DNA of 64,000 bases from JABWBD01 sp040768665 (GCA_040768665.1 JAXGMN010000062.1:7835-71834), one strand, 5' to 3'; positions 15,714 through 26,667 are shown, counted from the first letter of the stretch. Numbers and translations are program-made. Notes: generated by a model not told the origin, from the sequence alone.

Positions 15714-18700
15714 TTACTGCTTGCCGTTGAGGTTGAACTGGGCGAGGTGTTCTTTGAGGAAGGTTGCGAGGTCGCCGCGGCCGAGGTCGTCGTGGGATCG
15801 GAATTTCAGGTGGACCAGATCGTACCCGGGCCGCTGGGCGTCGAATTCGGGCTCGTGGCCCAGCTCGGTGATGCGGCCTAGTGTGAAGCGGCCCTTGGGA
15901 CCGGTCAGATGAAGGTAGACGGCGTCGGTCTTCTTCGTCTGGACCGCCGCCCAGGGCTCCTGCTGATCGCCTACGTAGAGCGGCACAACCTGCTTGTTGC
16001 CCCAGACAAACTGTCCGTGAGGGGCTGTTTTCTCCAACAGCTCGAGCACTTTCTCGAGGACGCCGACGTCCCAGACGGGCTGCCTTCCGTTGTGAAATCC
16101 TCTTCGGGTGGTGTGCCACTTTCGGCCAAGGACTTTCCAGGGCATCAGGTCTTCGGGTTTCTGGCGGGCCCGCTCGGTGAACTCGCCGAAACCGGCGATC
16201 GCCTCATCAACGAACTGCCAGAACTCAGGGCGGTCGATCTCCTGGTAGGAGTGGACCCGGAGTTCGACCTCCTGCCAAGGGCCGTGGAGATTGGTCGTCT
16301 TTGCGCGGGGTTCGGTCCCGTAGAGCGGTAGCTCGGGCACGTCGTTCAGGGGCTTCAGGTCGAGCCGGGCGACGAGCTCGTCGCGGCGGAATGTGTTCTT
16401 GGCCGTGCGGAACTTCATCTTCAAGAGCCATTCTTCGCCGGTGATCGCGTGGAAGAACCAGCCGTCGGATTTCTTGGGCGGGCGGATCTCGACGATGGTG
16501 CGGGAGTTCCAGTCGGTCTCGCCGAACTGGCCGGAATCCTGGATCCGCTCGACGACCTCGTCGAGGATGCGGCCGTCCCAGCGGCACGGGTTGCCGGTGC
16601 GGCCGACCCGGTCCTTCGTGTGCCAGCGACGGCCGTCAATCTCCCACGGCATGCTTGCCTCGCCGCCAACTTCATGGATCTCCACGTCGCCCTCGCGTTT
16701 GGTCAGTGCCGCCGCGAAGTCGTGCGGCTTTCGCTCGGCGTACGGTCCGGCCGCCAGCACCGGCTCGAGGACTTCACCGGTATGAGACCGGAACGTGGCG
16801 GTGCCATTGGACCGCGATTTTCCAGCGCGGACGGCATGGGCGACGACGTCTTCAGGCGTGCCGGCGACGACCACATAGCCCCCCTCCTCGCCGGCCTCCG
16901 GTCCCAGGTCGATTACCCAATCGGCTGTCTTGATTACGTCGAGGTTGTGCTCGATCACGGTGACCGTGTTGCCGAGATCGACCAGGCGGTTGAGCACGTC
17001 GAGGAGCTTGGCCAAATCGTCGAAGTGCAGTCCGGTGGTCGGCTCGTCGAGCAGGTAGAGCGTTCGGCCGGTGTCGGGCCGCGACAATTCGGCGGCCAGC
17101 TTCACGCGCTGCGCCTCGCCGCCGGAGAGTGTCGGCGCGGGCTGGCCAAGCTTGACGTAGTCGAGACCGACGTCGCAGAGCGTCTGCAGGATGTGCCGGA
17201 TCTTGGGCAGGTTTTCGAACAGTTTCACGGCCGCACCGCACGACATGTCCAGCACGTCGGCGATCGTCTGGCCGTGGTAGCGGACCGCGAGGGTTTCCGC
17301 ATCGTAGCGGCGGCCGCGGCAGGCGTCGCATTCGACCCAGACGTCCGGGAGGAAGTGCATCTCGATCTTGAGCTGCCCGTTGCCTTCGCACTTTTCGCAG
17401 CGCCCGCCCGGGACGTTGAAGCTGAACCGCCGCGGGGTGTAGCCGCGAAGTTTCGCTTCCGGAAGCTGAGCGTAGAGCTCGCGGATCAGATCGAACACGC
17501 CGGTGAACGTGGCAGGGTTCGAGGTGGGCGTCTGGCCGAGCGGCTGCTGGTCGACCTGGATCACCTTGTTGATCATTTCCAGGCCGCGGATTTCATCGTG
17601 CGCGCCCGGAAAGGCCTTGGCCCGGTGGAGTGTGCGAGCAAGGGAGTTATAGAGCACGTCCTGGACGAGCGAGCTCTTGCCGCTGCCGCTGGTGCCGGTG
17701 ACGACGGTGAATGTGCCGAGCGGGATCCGGACGTGGACGTCTTTCAGGTTGTTGTGCCGGGCGCCGAGAATCTCGATCCAGCCGCCGCCGGGCGGCGGCT
17801 GCGGTGCCTGAGACTGTGCCGGCTCGGATTTGCGTCGTTTGCGTTTGGCGGCAGGCGGCTGGGATTCGGAGGCCGAGGCCATGCGGCGGTTGGTCGGCAC
17901 CGGGATTGATTTCTTGCCGGAGAGATAGGGTCCGGTGACGGAGCCGCGCTGTTTGGAGACTTGCAGCGGGGTGCCGCGCGCGACGATCTCGCCGCCGCCG
18001 TCGCCCGCCGCGGGACCGAAATCGAGCAACTGGTCGGCGTTCGCAACGACCTCGCGATCGTGCTCGACCACCAGGAGCGTGTTGCCGAGATCGCGGAGCT
18101 TCTTCAAGGCGTCCAACAGGCGGCGATTGTCGCGGGGGTGCAGGCCGATCGTCGGCTCGTCGAGCACGTAGAGGACGCCGCACAGCCCGCTGCCGACTTG
18201 CGCGGCAAGCCGGATCCGCTGGGCCTCGCCGCCGGAAAGGGTCGGCGCCGGCCGGGCGAGCGTCAGGTAGTCGAGCCCGACGTCGACGAGAAACTGCAGC
18301 CGGTTGCGAATCTCGCGGACGACCTCGCCGGCAATCTTCCGGTCGGTGGCGTTGGGTTTCCACGATTGGAATTCTTCCAAGAGGCGTCCGAGCGGCATGC
18401 GGCCCATCTCGTCGATCGTCCGGTTGCGAAAGCGGACCGCCGCCGCGTCGTCGCGGAGGCGGCTGCCGCTGCATACCGAGCATTCCACCTCGTCGACCAG
18501 GTGCTCCAGCTTGCTGCGAAACCCGGGCGAGATGCGGCTGGCCTCTTCCAGGGCCGGATACAGCCCTTTGTACTGGAAGCGAAACATCGGTTGGGAATCG
18601 GCTGCCGGCTTGTCGTTCTTACGGCGGCCGGCGGGGAAGACGTCGAACCACTGCTCGCCGGTGCCGTGCATGATCAGGCGGCGATGGCGAGCACCGAGTT

Positions 18701-21700
18701 GATCGAACGGCACGTCGGTCGGAATGCCGACGGCGCGGGCGAAGGCGTCGAGCATGAGCGGGAAGAACCGGCTGTTCACTCCCGGCCAAAGGGCGATGGC
18801 GCCTTCGGCCAGCGTCGCCTGGTTGTCGCGGAGCAGCATCGCGGGATTGGCGCCGGTCTGCACGCCGAGCCCTTCGCAGGCCGGGCACCAGCCGAGCGAG
18901 CTGTTGAACGAGAAATTGTGGGGCGACAGCCGCTCGAAGCTCCGCCCGCACTGCTGGCAGGCGAAATGCTGATTGTGAATATCCACCAGCCACTGGGATT
19001 CGGGGACGTCTTCCAGCACCACCGCGACGTGCAACACACCCCGGCCGACCGATAGGGCGTTCTCGACGCTGTCGGCAATCCGCGAGCGGGCATCGCGCCG
19101 GACGATCGCCCGGTCGATCACCACCTGGACCTCGTGTTTCCGGCGGCGGTCGATCTTGGGCGGGTTGTCCAGGGGATACGTCTGACCGTCGACGCGGATT
19201 CGGGCGTAGCCGGCGGCTCGCATCTCCTCCCACACGGTCTCGTACTGGTCGCCGACCTGAATCTCCAGCGGCGCCATCAGGTACAGCCGCGTGCCGTCCG
19301 GATGGGCCATGACCTTGTCGATCACCTCGTCGGACGACTGCGTGCCGATCGGGACGTCACAGGCCGGGCAGTAGGGCTCGCCCAGCCGGGCCATCAGGAT
19401 GCGGAAGTAGTCGTAGATTTCCGTAACCGTGCCGACGGTGCTCCGCGGCGTGTGGCCCGAGTGTTTCTGTTCGATGGCGATCGCAGGCGAGAGACCCTCG
19501 ATGTGCTCCAGCTTGGGTTTTTGCATCTGGCCGACGAACTGGCGGGCGTAGGCACTGAGGCTCTCGACGTAGCGCCGCTGGCCTTCGGCGTAGATCGTGT
19601 CCATGGCCAGCGAGGTCTTGCCCGATCCACTCGGGCCGCAGCAGACCGTGAGCTGATCGCGGGGGATTTCGACGTCGATGCCCTTGAGATTGTGCTGTCG
19701 AGCTCCGCGGACCTTGATTGATTTGGCCAGTTCGGCTCGGCGCGAGCTCTTGGTGGCGCTTGCGGTGCTCGACGCCTTCTTGCCATTGCCGTTGGAGGCA
19801 GGGCCGTTGAGCACGGGTCGCAGGGCCCGGCCGGTATGCGAAGCGTCGACGCGGGCGACGTCTTCGGGGGTACCGGTAGCGACGATCCGCCCGCCGTCGC
19901 CGCCGCCCTCGGGGCCGAGATCGATGAGCCAGTCGGCCGTCTTGATCACTTCGAGGTTGTGCTCGACGACCAGGACGGTATTGCCGGCCTCGACGAAGCC
20001 GTGGAGCACCTTCAGCAGCAGCTCGATGTCGGCGAAGTGCAGGCCGGTGGTCGGTTCGTCGAGCAGGTAGAGCGTTCGTCCGGTGCTGATCTTGACCAGT
20101 TCGCGTGCGAGCTTCACCCGCTGGGCCTCGCCGCCGGAGAGGGTGGGCGACGGTTGGCCGAGCTTCATGTAGTCGAGTCCCACGTCGTGGAGCGTCTGCA
20201 CTTTGTGGCGGATCTTGGGCTGATTCTCGAAATGGACCAGGGCCTCCTGGATGTCCATTTCCAGAACCTCGGAGATCGACTTGCCCTTGTAGCGGATCTG
20301 GAGCGTTTCGCGGTTGAACCGATGGCCCTCGCAGACCGGGCAGGTGACCCAGATGTCGGCCAAGAAGTCCATTTCCAGCCGATTGGAGCCGTTTCCCTCG
20401 CAGGCTTCGCACCGGCCGCCGACGACGTTGAAGCTGAACCGGCCGGCCTTGTATCCCCTCGCCTTCGAATCGGGCATTTGGGTGTAGAGACTGCGGATGT
20501 CGTCGAAGACCTTGATGTAGGTGGCGGGGTTCGACCGGGGTGTGCGGCCGATGGGCGACTGGTCGATGGCGATCATCTTGTCGAGATGCTCGAGGCCTTC
20601 CATGGCGCGATGTCCGCCGGGATTGCCGATGCCGCCGTTCAGATCGCGCCGCAACGCCTCGACGAGGATATCGTTGACCAGGGAGCTTTTGCCGGAGCCG
20701 GAGACGCCCGTGACGCAGACGAACTTGCCCAACGGAATCTCGACGTCGACGTCCTTGAGGTTGTTGTGCGTTGCGCCGCGGATGACGAGCTGCTGTCCGT
20801 TGCCTTCCCGGCGGCGCGCCGGGATCTCGATCTTTCGCTTGCCGGAGAGAAACTGTCCGGTCAGACTGGCTGCCTTGCGGATCACCTCGGCCGCAGGTCC
20901 GGTGGCCACGACCTTGCCGCCGCGGACCCCGGGGCCGGGGCCGAAGTCGACGATATGGTCGGCCGCCCGCATCGTGTCTTCATCATGTTCGACGACCACG
21001 ACGGTATTGCCCTGGTCGCGGAGTTGGGCGAGCGTCTCGAGCAGCCGATCGTTGTCGCGGGGATGCAGTCCGATCGAGGGCTCGTCGAGGATGTAGAGCA
21101 CGCCGACCAGCCCGCAGCCGATCTGCCCGGCGAGCCGGATCCGCTGCATTTCGCCGCCGGAGAGGGTCGGGGCGGTGCGATCGAGCGAGAGATAATCGAG
21201 GCCGACGTTTGTGAGGAACTGCAATCGGCCGCGGATTTCTTTGAGGGCCTCGGCGGCGATCGCGGTGCCGATCTCGTCGAGGTCGAGATCGCGGAAGAAT
21301 TCCTCCGCCTGGGTGACCGCCAGGGCGCTGACCTCCGGCAACGACCGTTCGGGGCTATCCTGAAAACTTGCCGACCGGGTCGCCAGCCGCACCGCCCGCG
21401 CCTGGGGATTCAGGCGCTGGCCGTGGCAGGCCCCGCAGCCGACGACGTTCATGTATTTTTCCAGGGCCCGCCGCTGCATGCGGCTGCGGGTGGTGCGGTA
21501 CTGCGAGAGGAGCTTGGGGATGATCCCCTCGAACTTGCCGCCCCACTTGTGTCCCGAGGGGCCGGACCGCCAAGTGAACGTGATATGCTCGTCGCCGGTG
21601 CCCCAGAGGAGCATGTCCTGGAATTTCGGGTCGAGCTCTTCCCAGGCGGTCTCGAGGATCGAGCCCTGCGGCACCTCGAACTTCCGCTCCAAGGTATCGG

Positions 21701-22706
21701 CCACTCCGCGGTAAATGTGCCGCCGCCAGCGGCCCATTTCGCGCCAGGTGCCGAGGATCTCAACGCACCCCTGCTGGAATGACCGCGAAGGATCGGGGAT
21801 GAGCAGGCCGGAATCGAAGCCGTAGATCTCGCCCAGCCCCTGGCATTCGTGGCACATGCCCTGGGGACTGTTGAAGCTGAACATCTGCGGGCTGGGCGGC
21901 TCGAAGCTGAGTTGGCAGTGGGTGCAGGCGTAGTGGGCGGAAAGCTGGATGTCGGCTGCGGGAGTCTTCGCGGCGGCCGCCTCGTCGGGTTCGGGCGAGA
22001 CGATGAGGTTCCCGCCGCCCATTCGGAGCGCCAACTCCACGGCCTCGGCCAGCCGTTGCCGGGTAGAGGGCCCGGCGGTGAGCCGATCAATGACCACTTC
22101 GATGTTGTGGCGCATCTGGCGGTCGAGCCGCAGGTCGTCGGTGAGCCGCACCACGGCGCCGTCGACCCGGGCCCGGACGAAGCCCTGCTTGAGCAGGTCC
22201 CCGAACAGGTCACGATACTCGCCTTTCTGGCCGCGGATCATGGGAGCGAGCACGAGAAACCGCGTGCCTTCGGGAAGCTGCGCAATCTGTTCGAGGATCT
22301 GCTGGCGGGTTTGGGCGGTGATTTTTCGGTGGCACTGCGGGCAGTATCCGGTGCCGACGCGGGCGTAGAGCACCCGCAGGTAGTCGTAGATCTCGGTGAT
22401 CGTGCCGACGGTCGAGCGGGGGCTCTGGCCAGTGGACTTCTGGGAGATGGAGATGGAGGGGCTGAGCCCGGCGATGGCGTCGACGTCGGGCTTGGGCATC
22501 TGGCCGAGGAACTGGCGTGCGAAGCTCGACAGGCTTTCGACATAGCGCCGCTGGCCTTCGGCGTAGAGGGTATCGAAGGCGAGCGAACTCTTCCCCGACC
22601 CGCTAACACCGGTAAAGCAGATCAGCCGGTTGCGGGGCAGTGTAAGATTTACGTCGCGGAGGTTGTGTTCGCGGGCCCCTTTGAGAACGATATCGGAAAC
22701 AGCCAT
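15714..22706 (-). CDS. uvrA: UvrA excinuclease subunit, tandem double-length form
   Basis: Damage-recognition ATPase of nucleotide excision repair, here 2330 aa: two complete UvrA units in one chain plus a C-terminal extension. I place the start at ATG 22706 (MAVSDIVLKGAREHNLRDV); the frame further upstream is not UvrA-like. Four Walker A motifs are present (GVSGSGKSSLAF, GVSGSGKSSLVND, GPSGSGKTSLAMD, GTSGSGKSSLVQD) and four LSGGE signatures followed by LDEP. Copy one spans about 1-960, copy two about 990-1990, and zinc-finger CxxC pairs occur in both. The last 335 residues carry two related segments (MPWEIDGRRWHT and MPWKVLGRKWHT, each followed by W-D/G-x-V-L-E patterns) of unknown role. All ATPase motifs look intact. 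Confidence 0.93.
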   Translation of the reverse strand: MAVSDIVLKGAREHNLRDVNLTLPRNRLICFTGVSGSGKSSLAFDTLYAEGQRRYVESLSSFARQFLGQMPKPDVDAIAGLSPSISISQKSTGQSPRSTVGTITEIYDYLRVLYARVGTGYCPQCHRKITAQTRQQILEQIAQLPEGTRFLVLAPMIRGQKGEYRDLFGDLLKQGFVRARVDGAVVRLTDDLRLDRQMRHNIEVVIDRLTAGPSTRQRLAEAVELALRMGGGNLIVSPEPDEAAAAKTPAADIQLSAHYACTHCQLSFEPPSPQMFSFNSPQGMCHECQGLGEIYGFDSGLLIPDPSRSFQQGCVEILGTWREMGRWRRHIYRGVADTLERKFEVPQGSILETAWEELDPKFQDMLLWGTGDEHITFTWRSGPSGHKWGGKFEGIIPKLLSQYRTTRSRMQRRALEKYMNVVGCGACHGQRLNPQARAVRLATRSASFQDSPERSLPEVSALAVTQAEEFFRDLDLDEIGTAIAAEALKEIRGRLQFLTNVGLDYLSLDRTAPTLSGGEMQRIRLAGQIGCGLVGVLYILDEPSIGLHPRDNDRLLETLAQLRDQGNTVVVVEHDEDTMRAADHIVDFGPGPGVRGGKVVATGPAAEVIRKAASLTGQFLSGKRKIEIPARRREGNGQQLVIRGATHNNLKDVDVEIPLGKFVCVTGVSGSGKSSLVNDILVEALRRDLNGGIGNPGGHRAMEGLEHLDKMIAIDQSPIGRTPRSNPATYIKVFDDIRSLYTQMPDSKARGYKAGRFSFNVVGGRCEACEGNGSNRLEMDFLADIWVTCPVCEGHRFNRETLQIRYKGKSISEVLEMDIQEALVHFENQPKIRHKVQTLHDVGLDYMKLGQPSPTLSGGEAQRVKLARELVKISTGRTLYLLDEPTTGLHFADIELLLKVLHGFVEAGNTVLVVEHNLEVIKTADWLIDLGPEGGGDGGRIVATGTPEDVARVDASHTGRALRPVLNGPASNGNGKKASSTASATKSSRRAELAKSIKVRGARQHNLKGIDVEIPRDQLTVCCGPSGSGKTSLAMDTIYAEGQRRYVESLSAYARQFVGQMQKPKLEHIEGLSPAIAIEQKHSGHTPRSTVGTVTEIYDYFRILMARLGEPYCPACDVPIGTQSSDEVIDKVMAHPDGTRLYLMAPLEIQVGDQYETVWEEMRAAGYARIRVDGQTYPLDNPPKIDRRRKHEVQVVIDRAIVRRDARSRIADSVENALSVGRGVLHVAVVLEDVPESQWLVDIHNQHFACQQCGRSFERLSPHNFSFNSSLGWCPACEGLGVQTGANPAMLLRDNQATLAEGAIALWPGVNSRFFPLMLDAFARAVGIPTDVPFDQLGARHRRLIMHGTGEQWFDVFPAGRRKNDKPAADSQPMFRFQYKGLYPALEEASRISPGFRSKLEHLVDEVECSVCSGSRLRDDAAAVRFRNRTIDEMGRMPLGRLLEEFQSWKPNATDRKIAGEVVREIRNRLQFLVDVGLDYLTLARPAPTLSGGEAQRIRLAAQVGSGLCGVLYVLDEPTIGLHPRDNRRLLDALKKLRDLGNTLLVVEHDREVVANADQLLDFGPAAGDGGGEIVARGTPLQVSKQRGSVTGPYLSGKKSIPVPTNRRMASASESQPPAAKRKRRKSEPAQSQAPQPPPGGGWIEILGARHNNLKDVHVRIPLGTFTVVTGTSGSGKSSLVQDVLYNSLARTLHRAKAFPGAHDEIRGLEMINKVIQVDQQPLGQTPTSNPATFTGVFDLIRELYAQLPEAKLRGYTPRRFSFNVPGGRCEKCEGNGQLKIEMHFLPDVWVECDACRGRRYDAETLAVRYHGQTIADVLDMSCGAAVKLFENLPKIRHILQTLCDVGLDYVKLGQPAPTLSGGEAQRVKLAAELSRPDTGRTLYLLDEPTTGLHFDDLAKLLDVLNRLVDLGNTVTVIEHNLDVIKTADWVIDLGPEAGEEGGYVVVAGTPEDVVAHAVRAGKSRSNGTATFRSHTGEVLEPVLAAGPYAERKPHDFAAALTKREGDVEIHEVGGEASMPWEIDGRRWHTKDRVGRTGNPCRWDGRILDEVVERIQDSGQFGETDWNSRTIVEIRPPKKSDGWFFHAITGEEWLLKMKFRTAKNTFRRDELVARLDLKPLNDVPELPLYGTEPRAKTTNLHGPWQEVELRVHSYQEIDRPEFWQFVDEAIAGFGEFTERARQKPEDLMPWKVLGRKWHTTRRGFHNGRQPVWDVGVLEKVLELLEKTAPHGQFVWGNKQVVPLYVGDQQEPWAAVQTKKTDAVYLHLTGPKGRFTLGRITELGHEPEFDAQRPGYDLVHLKFRSHDDLGRGDLATFLKEHLAQFNLNGKQ

Positions 22707-23819
22707 TAAGCGGCGGCTCAGTGGAGTGGGTTGCGATCGAGCGAAACTATGGATTATAGGGCACGCACGTTCACAGGAGCAAGCCGGCGAATCGTATGGG
22801 TGCGGCTCTTGCCTTGCTTGGATCCAGCGGGAGAAATGTGGCTGCCAAGAGTCGCGTTTTTCCAATTTCGTGAAGTCCCCTGCCACCCAGGGTACCTATA
22901 GCGGGGTGAACGCGGAGCAGGAAGGCTGGGAGACTCTGACAAAACGTAGGCACCTCGCCAGGACGCGTATTCGGGTGCTTCTGATCCCGTGTCCGGCGCA
23001 AACTGCGGGAAACGTCCCGGGAAGGGTAGCGGGGATGAGAGAAAGGAAGATGGAAGAAAAGAAAATGGTGCGAAGTCGTGGCTTATCTTCCTTTCTGTTC
23101 ATCTTCTTTTCTGCTGCCTGTCGCGCATCGCCTTCCACTTCGTGTTCGAGACCGCAAAAGCCAGCAGGGACCATGCAGCGTGGTACCGGCGGGGAGAGAC
23201 GGCAGGGGCGTTTCTGAGAAGGCAACAGCGGGAGCAGCTGCGTGTGGTGCCCAAGGTCGCGATTTCTCAAATCGGAGAGGGTTTGGGCACCACGCGCTTC
23301 CGGGTGGGAAGGCCGCCGATTCGTGGCGGCGGGATCTCGTGCCGCAAACCATGGGCAGGGACCTGGCGCGCTTGCTGCGGAGAGAAGCGAGCAGCGGCTG
23401 GGATGAATGAGAACCAAATTTTCAATGAACTCCAAAGCCGAGGAAGCGCGACGAGATCGGGCCGGCGGCTTCGTGGATGATGCGTCAGTTTCCGGTATGA
23501 GTATGATCGATGCTGGCGCCGATTGTCAAGCAGATTTTTCAGCCACGGGAAAGAAAAGGCGAGGCGGAGTTCTTTGCCAGGTTGGGCTTTTTGCGATTTG
23601 ATTTGGGCGGGGAGTCGCGGCTGGAAGGGGTTGGTTGGGGAGGGTTTGCGCGGGCAGGCGTGCTCGCGAGTTTGCACCGGCCGAAAGCTGGGTGGCGAAA
23701 AGCCGAGAAAGATTTGCCGCTGGCGGCCATGCGGCCCTACCATCGCGTCGGAAATCCAGTAGGATGGGCGCGGTTCTAATCACATGTCAGCAGTGCCGTA
23801 CAGGCGAGGAGGCCGAGGG
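22707..23819. other. Gene-free region upstream of uvrA with repeat debris
   Basis: No frame in these 1.1 kb looks like a real protein; the candidates are Arg/Ser-rich and overlap each other on both strands. Two repeat traces are present: a degenerate half copy of the 9564 palindrome (22935-22972, ACAAAACG.AGGCACCTCGCC.GGACGCGTA) and the palindrome at 23241-23296. The uvrA promoter should lie near 22710-22800 but is not obvious. Confidence 0.5.
23241..23296. repeat. Palindromic element, TTGGGCACCAC family (copy 2)
   Basis: cgtgtggtgcccaa (23241-23254) pairs with ttgggcaccacgcg (23283-23296) with one mismatch. It resembles the palindrome at 1020-1077 in arms and in the inner TTTCTCA/CGGAG segment, in inverted order. 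Confidence 0.7.
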
Positions 23820-24222
23820 ATGGCCCAGAACGTCGTGATCGCCAATCCGATCATCAACTCTCCGTTCGCGGAGTCTTCGCGGCACTTCTTCTTCGACGAG
23901 GAGGGAATCACCGACCGGATCGTGGAGAGCCGGCGGCGAAGCCGAGTATTTCGTGCCGATTGCGCGGCCCAAGAAGGCAAGGACAAGCAGCTCACGTTCG
24001 ACGATTGGACGGCGGACCGGATCGAAGAGACCGGCGCCGGCAATCTCTTCATGGTCTTCGGCGAGCCCGACCTGGCGGTGACCGGGGCGAAGGACGGGCA
24101 GATCATGGTCGAGATCCGGGGCGTGGACGTCTACGACCACACGACCGGCGAGATCCGCTCCTCAGCACCTCCGACATCGCCTGCTGGCTATTGGACACCA
24201 ACTACAACGGCGAAAGCTCCGT
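23820..24222 (+). pseudogene. Remnant joining a restriction-enzyme N-terminus to a DNA-methylase C-terminus
   Basis: The start, MAQNVVIANPIINSPFAE followed by SRHFFFDEEGITDRIVE, is the N-terminus of a large helicase-type restriction enzyme family (BPTD_3080-like). A frame change follows (FVPIARPKK in one frame, KDKQLTFDDWTADRIEE in another). Directly after RIEE the sequence becomes GAGNLFMVFGEPDLAV, EIRGVDVYDHTTGEIRS and DIACWLLDTNYNGES, the C-terminus of the partner adenine DNA methylase, again across a frame change. An internal deletion has fused the two ends of a restriction-modification operon. The 3' side is cut by half of a palindromic repeat. Confidence 0.75.
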
Positions 24223-24263
24223 CAGGAAATCGGAGTCCCCGACGGTTCTGGGATAGGTTCTTA
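24223..24263. repeat. Half copy of the GGGGAC-core palindrome
   Basis: Only the right arm is present: ggagtccccgacggttctgg and gataggttctt match the right side of the copies at 14866 and 36811 (AAATGAGCCAGTCCCCGGCGGTTCTGGGA...). It abuts the truncated methylase remnant, so the junction probably formed at the repeat. Confidence 0.65.
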
Positions 24264-24334
24264 ATGCGGCCCCCTGTTGAGTGATGAAGTCTAATGGCAT
24301 CCGGAAAGCTCGCGCAGGAGCTTGTTTCCGCATG

Positions 24335-26289
24335 ATGGAGCGCGCATACTGCCCAATCCGACACGATTGAACACTTTCTCGCGGACGAGCCTGATGTAGT
24401 GCTTGGACAGCTTGTTCGTCGAAGCGAATTTGCTGTCGAGCAGTTACAGCGCGATGCTTGGCTTGCGCAGATCGAGCAACTCAAGTCGATTCTCCCTGGT
24501 TGCCGCGGTTCGATCTATTTCGAGTACGCGATTCCTCGGATGGGCAAGCGGGTCGACGTCCTGTTGGTGATCGGTTCGGTGATTCTTGTGCTGGAATACA
24601 AAATCGGCGAAAGTCAATTCGCACCCTACAGCATCGATCAGGTTGTCGATTATGCGGACCTGAAAAACTTCCATGAATCAAGCCATGATCGGTTCATCGC
24701 GCTGTTCTCGTCGCCACACACGCACCCCACGTCCCGATTTGCATTGCGTTGACGCCTCACAACGACAGACTCTTCGCCCCAATAAAATCAAACGGCGACT
24801 CTCTGGTGAAATCATCCGATCCGTTCATGAGTTTATTGGTGACGAACCGACGATCGACGCGACCGTTGGGGGCGGAACCGGTATCGACCGACGCCGACAA
24901 TCATCGAGGCCGCCACGGCGTTGTATAACAGTCACTCCGTCGCAGAGATCTCGCGCGACTTGCAGGGCGGCGGCGGGTTGCGTCGCACGACGCAGACCGA
25001 TTAGGAATCTCATTGCCGACGCGCGCGCGAATTCGTACAAAGCAGTCTGCTTCGTCACTGGCGTGCCTGGGGCGGGTAAGACACTGATTGGGCTGAACGT
25101 AGCGACGCGGCATTTCGACAAAGACAACGACATGTACAGCGTGTTTTGTCGAACGGCAGTCCGCTGGTAAAAATCCTCCGCAGAGCGCACGCGCAGACAA
25201 GGTCGCACGTGAAAAAGCTGCTGGCCGAACGGTCAAAGACACGTCGCTCGAAGCGAAGTCAAAATGTTCATTCAAAACGTCCATCACTATCGGGACGAAT
25301 GCCTGCGTGATCCGAACCACCGGTGGACCATGTCGCGTTGTTCGACGAAGCCCAACGGGCGTGGAACCGCAAGCAGACCTCGACCTTCATGCGGCAGAAG
25401 AAGGGACAAGCCAGTTTGATCAATCAGAGCCGGAGTTCCTGTTGTCCTGCATCGATCGACATCCGGATTGGGGCATCGTAGTCTGTCTGGTTGGTGGCGG
25501 ACAGGAAATCAACACTGGCGAGGCCGGCATCAGCGAGTGGATCGTTGCCCTCAATCAACGCTTTCCCCATTGGCGCATCCTGGCCCTGATCGCCTGGCGG
25601 ACGCAGGATTCGGTGCGGGCGAAGTTCTTCGAGAGTTGGCATCTCGCAAGGGATGTTTACTACGACCCGCGGTTCACTCTCGGTCTCGATGCGGTCGTTT
25701 CGAGCTGAACACGTGTCGCAGTTGGTAAAGCAACTGCTCGATTTGAGATGAAGCGGGCGAACACTGCGACAAATCAGACGGTACCCGATCGTGCTCGCGC
25801 GCGATCTGAATAAGGCCAAGCGTGGTTTGCGCGCGCAAAGCACGCGGCGGAACGGCGGCATCGTTGTCTCGTCGGCTGCCTACCGGCTCAAGCCGCTGGC
25901 AATCGAGGTTCGGCTGAAGCCGGATCCGTGCATTGGTTCTTAGCCGGTAAGGACGACGTTCGCTCGTCGTACTACTTGGAAGACGTTGCAACCGAGTTCG
26001 AGATTCAGGGACTCGAACTGGACTGGGTGTGCGTCACTTGGGACGCTGATTTTCGTTACTCGACGTCCGGCTGGATCACGCATTTCGCGGGGACCGATGG
26101 CAAAGGATCAACAAAGCGGACCGAAAGCTCTACCAAAAGAACGCCTATCGGGTGCTATTAACTCGCGCACGACAGGGAATGGTAATCGTCGTTCCATCTG
26201 GCGACACGGCGGATCCGACTCGCGATCCGAGTTTTTACGACCCGACCTTCGAATACTTGAGAAATACGGGGCTTGAAATCTTGGACTGA
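24335..26289 (+). pseudogene. Decayed DUF2075-type P-loop ATPase/nuclease
   Basis: Fragments in several frames line up, in order, with a DUF2075-family protein: MERAY at 24335, then FAVEQLQRDAWLAQIEQLK, RGSIYFEYAIPRMGKRVDVL and VLEYKIGESQF (N-terminal nuclease-like part), VCFVTGVPGAGKTLIGLNV (Walker A), LFDEAQRAWNRKQTSTFMRQ, CIDRHPDWGIVVCLVGGGQE, FESWHLARDVYYDPRFTLG, WVCVTWDADFRYS, and the end AYRVLLTRARQGMVIVVPSG and FYDPTFEYLRNTGLEILD. At least five frameshifts or stops break it. Such proteins are common in defence islands. Confidence 0.8.
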
Positions 26290-26309
26290 TAAGGAGGTGG
26301 GCGGGGAAG

Positions 26310-26516
26310 TTGAAGTCAGCCGTCCACGAACTTCTGCAAGAGACGGCACCAAATGGGCTCACGAACGCCGAGATTGGCAGGAGCTTGGGTATCTATGCCG
26401 GACACTTGGGCATGAAGGGCATATCTCACGAACGCTGTTGGCTATTATGGAAAGCGAGGTGTGGTAGGAACAAGACTGCGAGTCGAAGCGTTGGACACTT
26501 CGGTCTCTTGTCTTGA
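26310..26516 (+). pseudogene. Small HTH-type regulator remnant
   Basis: LKSAVHELLQETAPNGLTNA then EIGRSLGIYAGHLG reads as a winged-helix domain; after that the frame changes (HEGHISRTLLAIMES in +1), and the end (EQDSESKRWTL) is again shifted. It starts 20 bases after the DUF2075 remnant and precedes vsr, as in a defence operon. Two frameshifts make it non-functional. Confidence 0.6.
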
Positions 26517-26667
26517 CAGAGCCAATTGCGGCAAAATGTCCAGACGATTCGCAACAAGTAGTTGATTCTATTCTCTAATGGCAGCTCTTCAGCATCAATA
26601 AGGGCCGGGACATCGCTCGTGGGCCGCCAGAAACTCGCCGGTTCCCGGCAGCCACCGGGGCGACACC

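Noticed and set aside
16449..21782. Long plus-strand frames over uvrA (up to 648 codons)
   Set aside because: Shadows of uvrA, with Val/Glu/Arg/Gly-rich composition.
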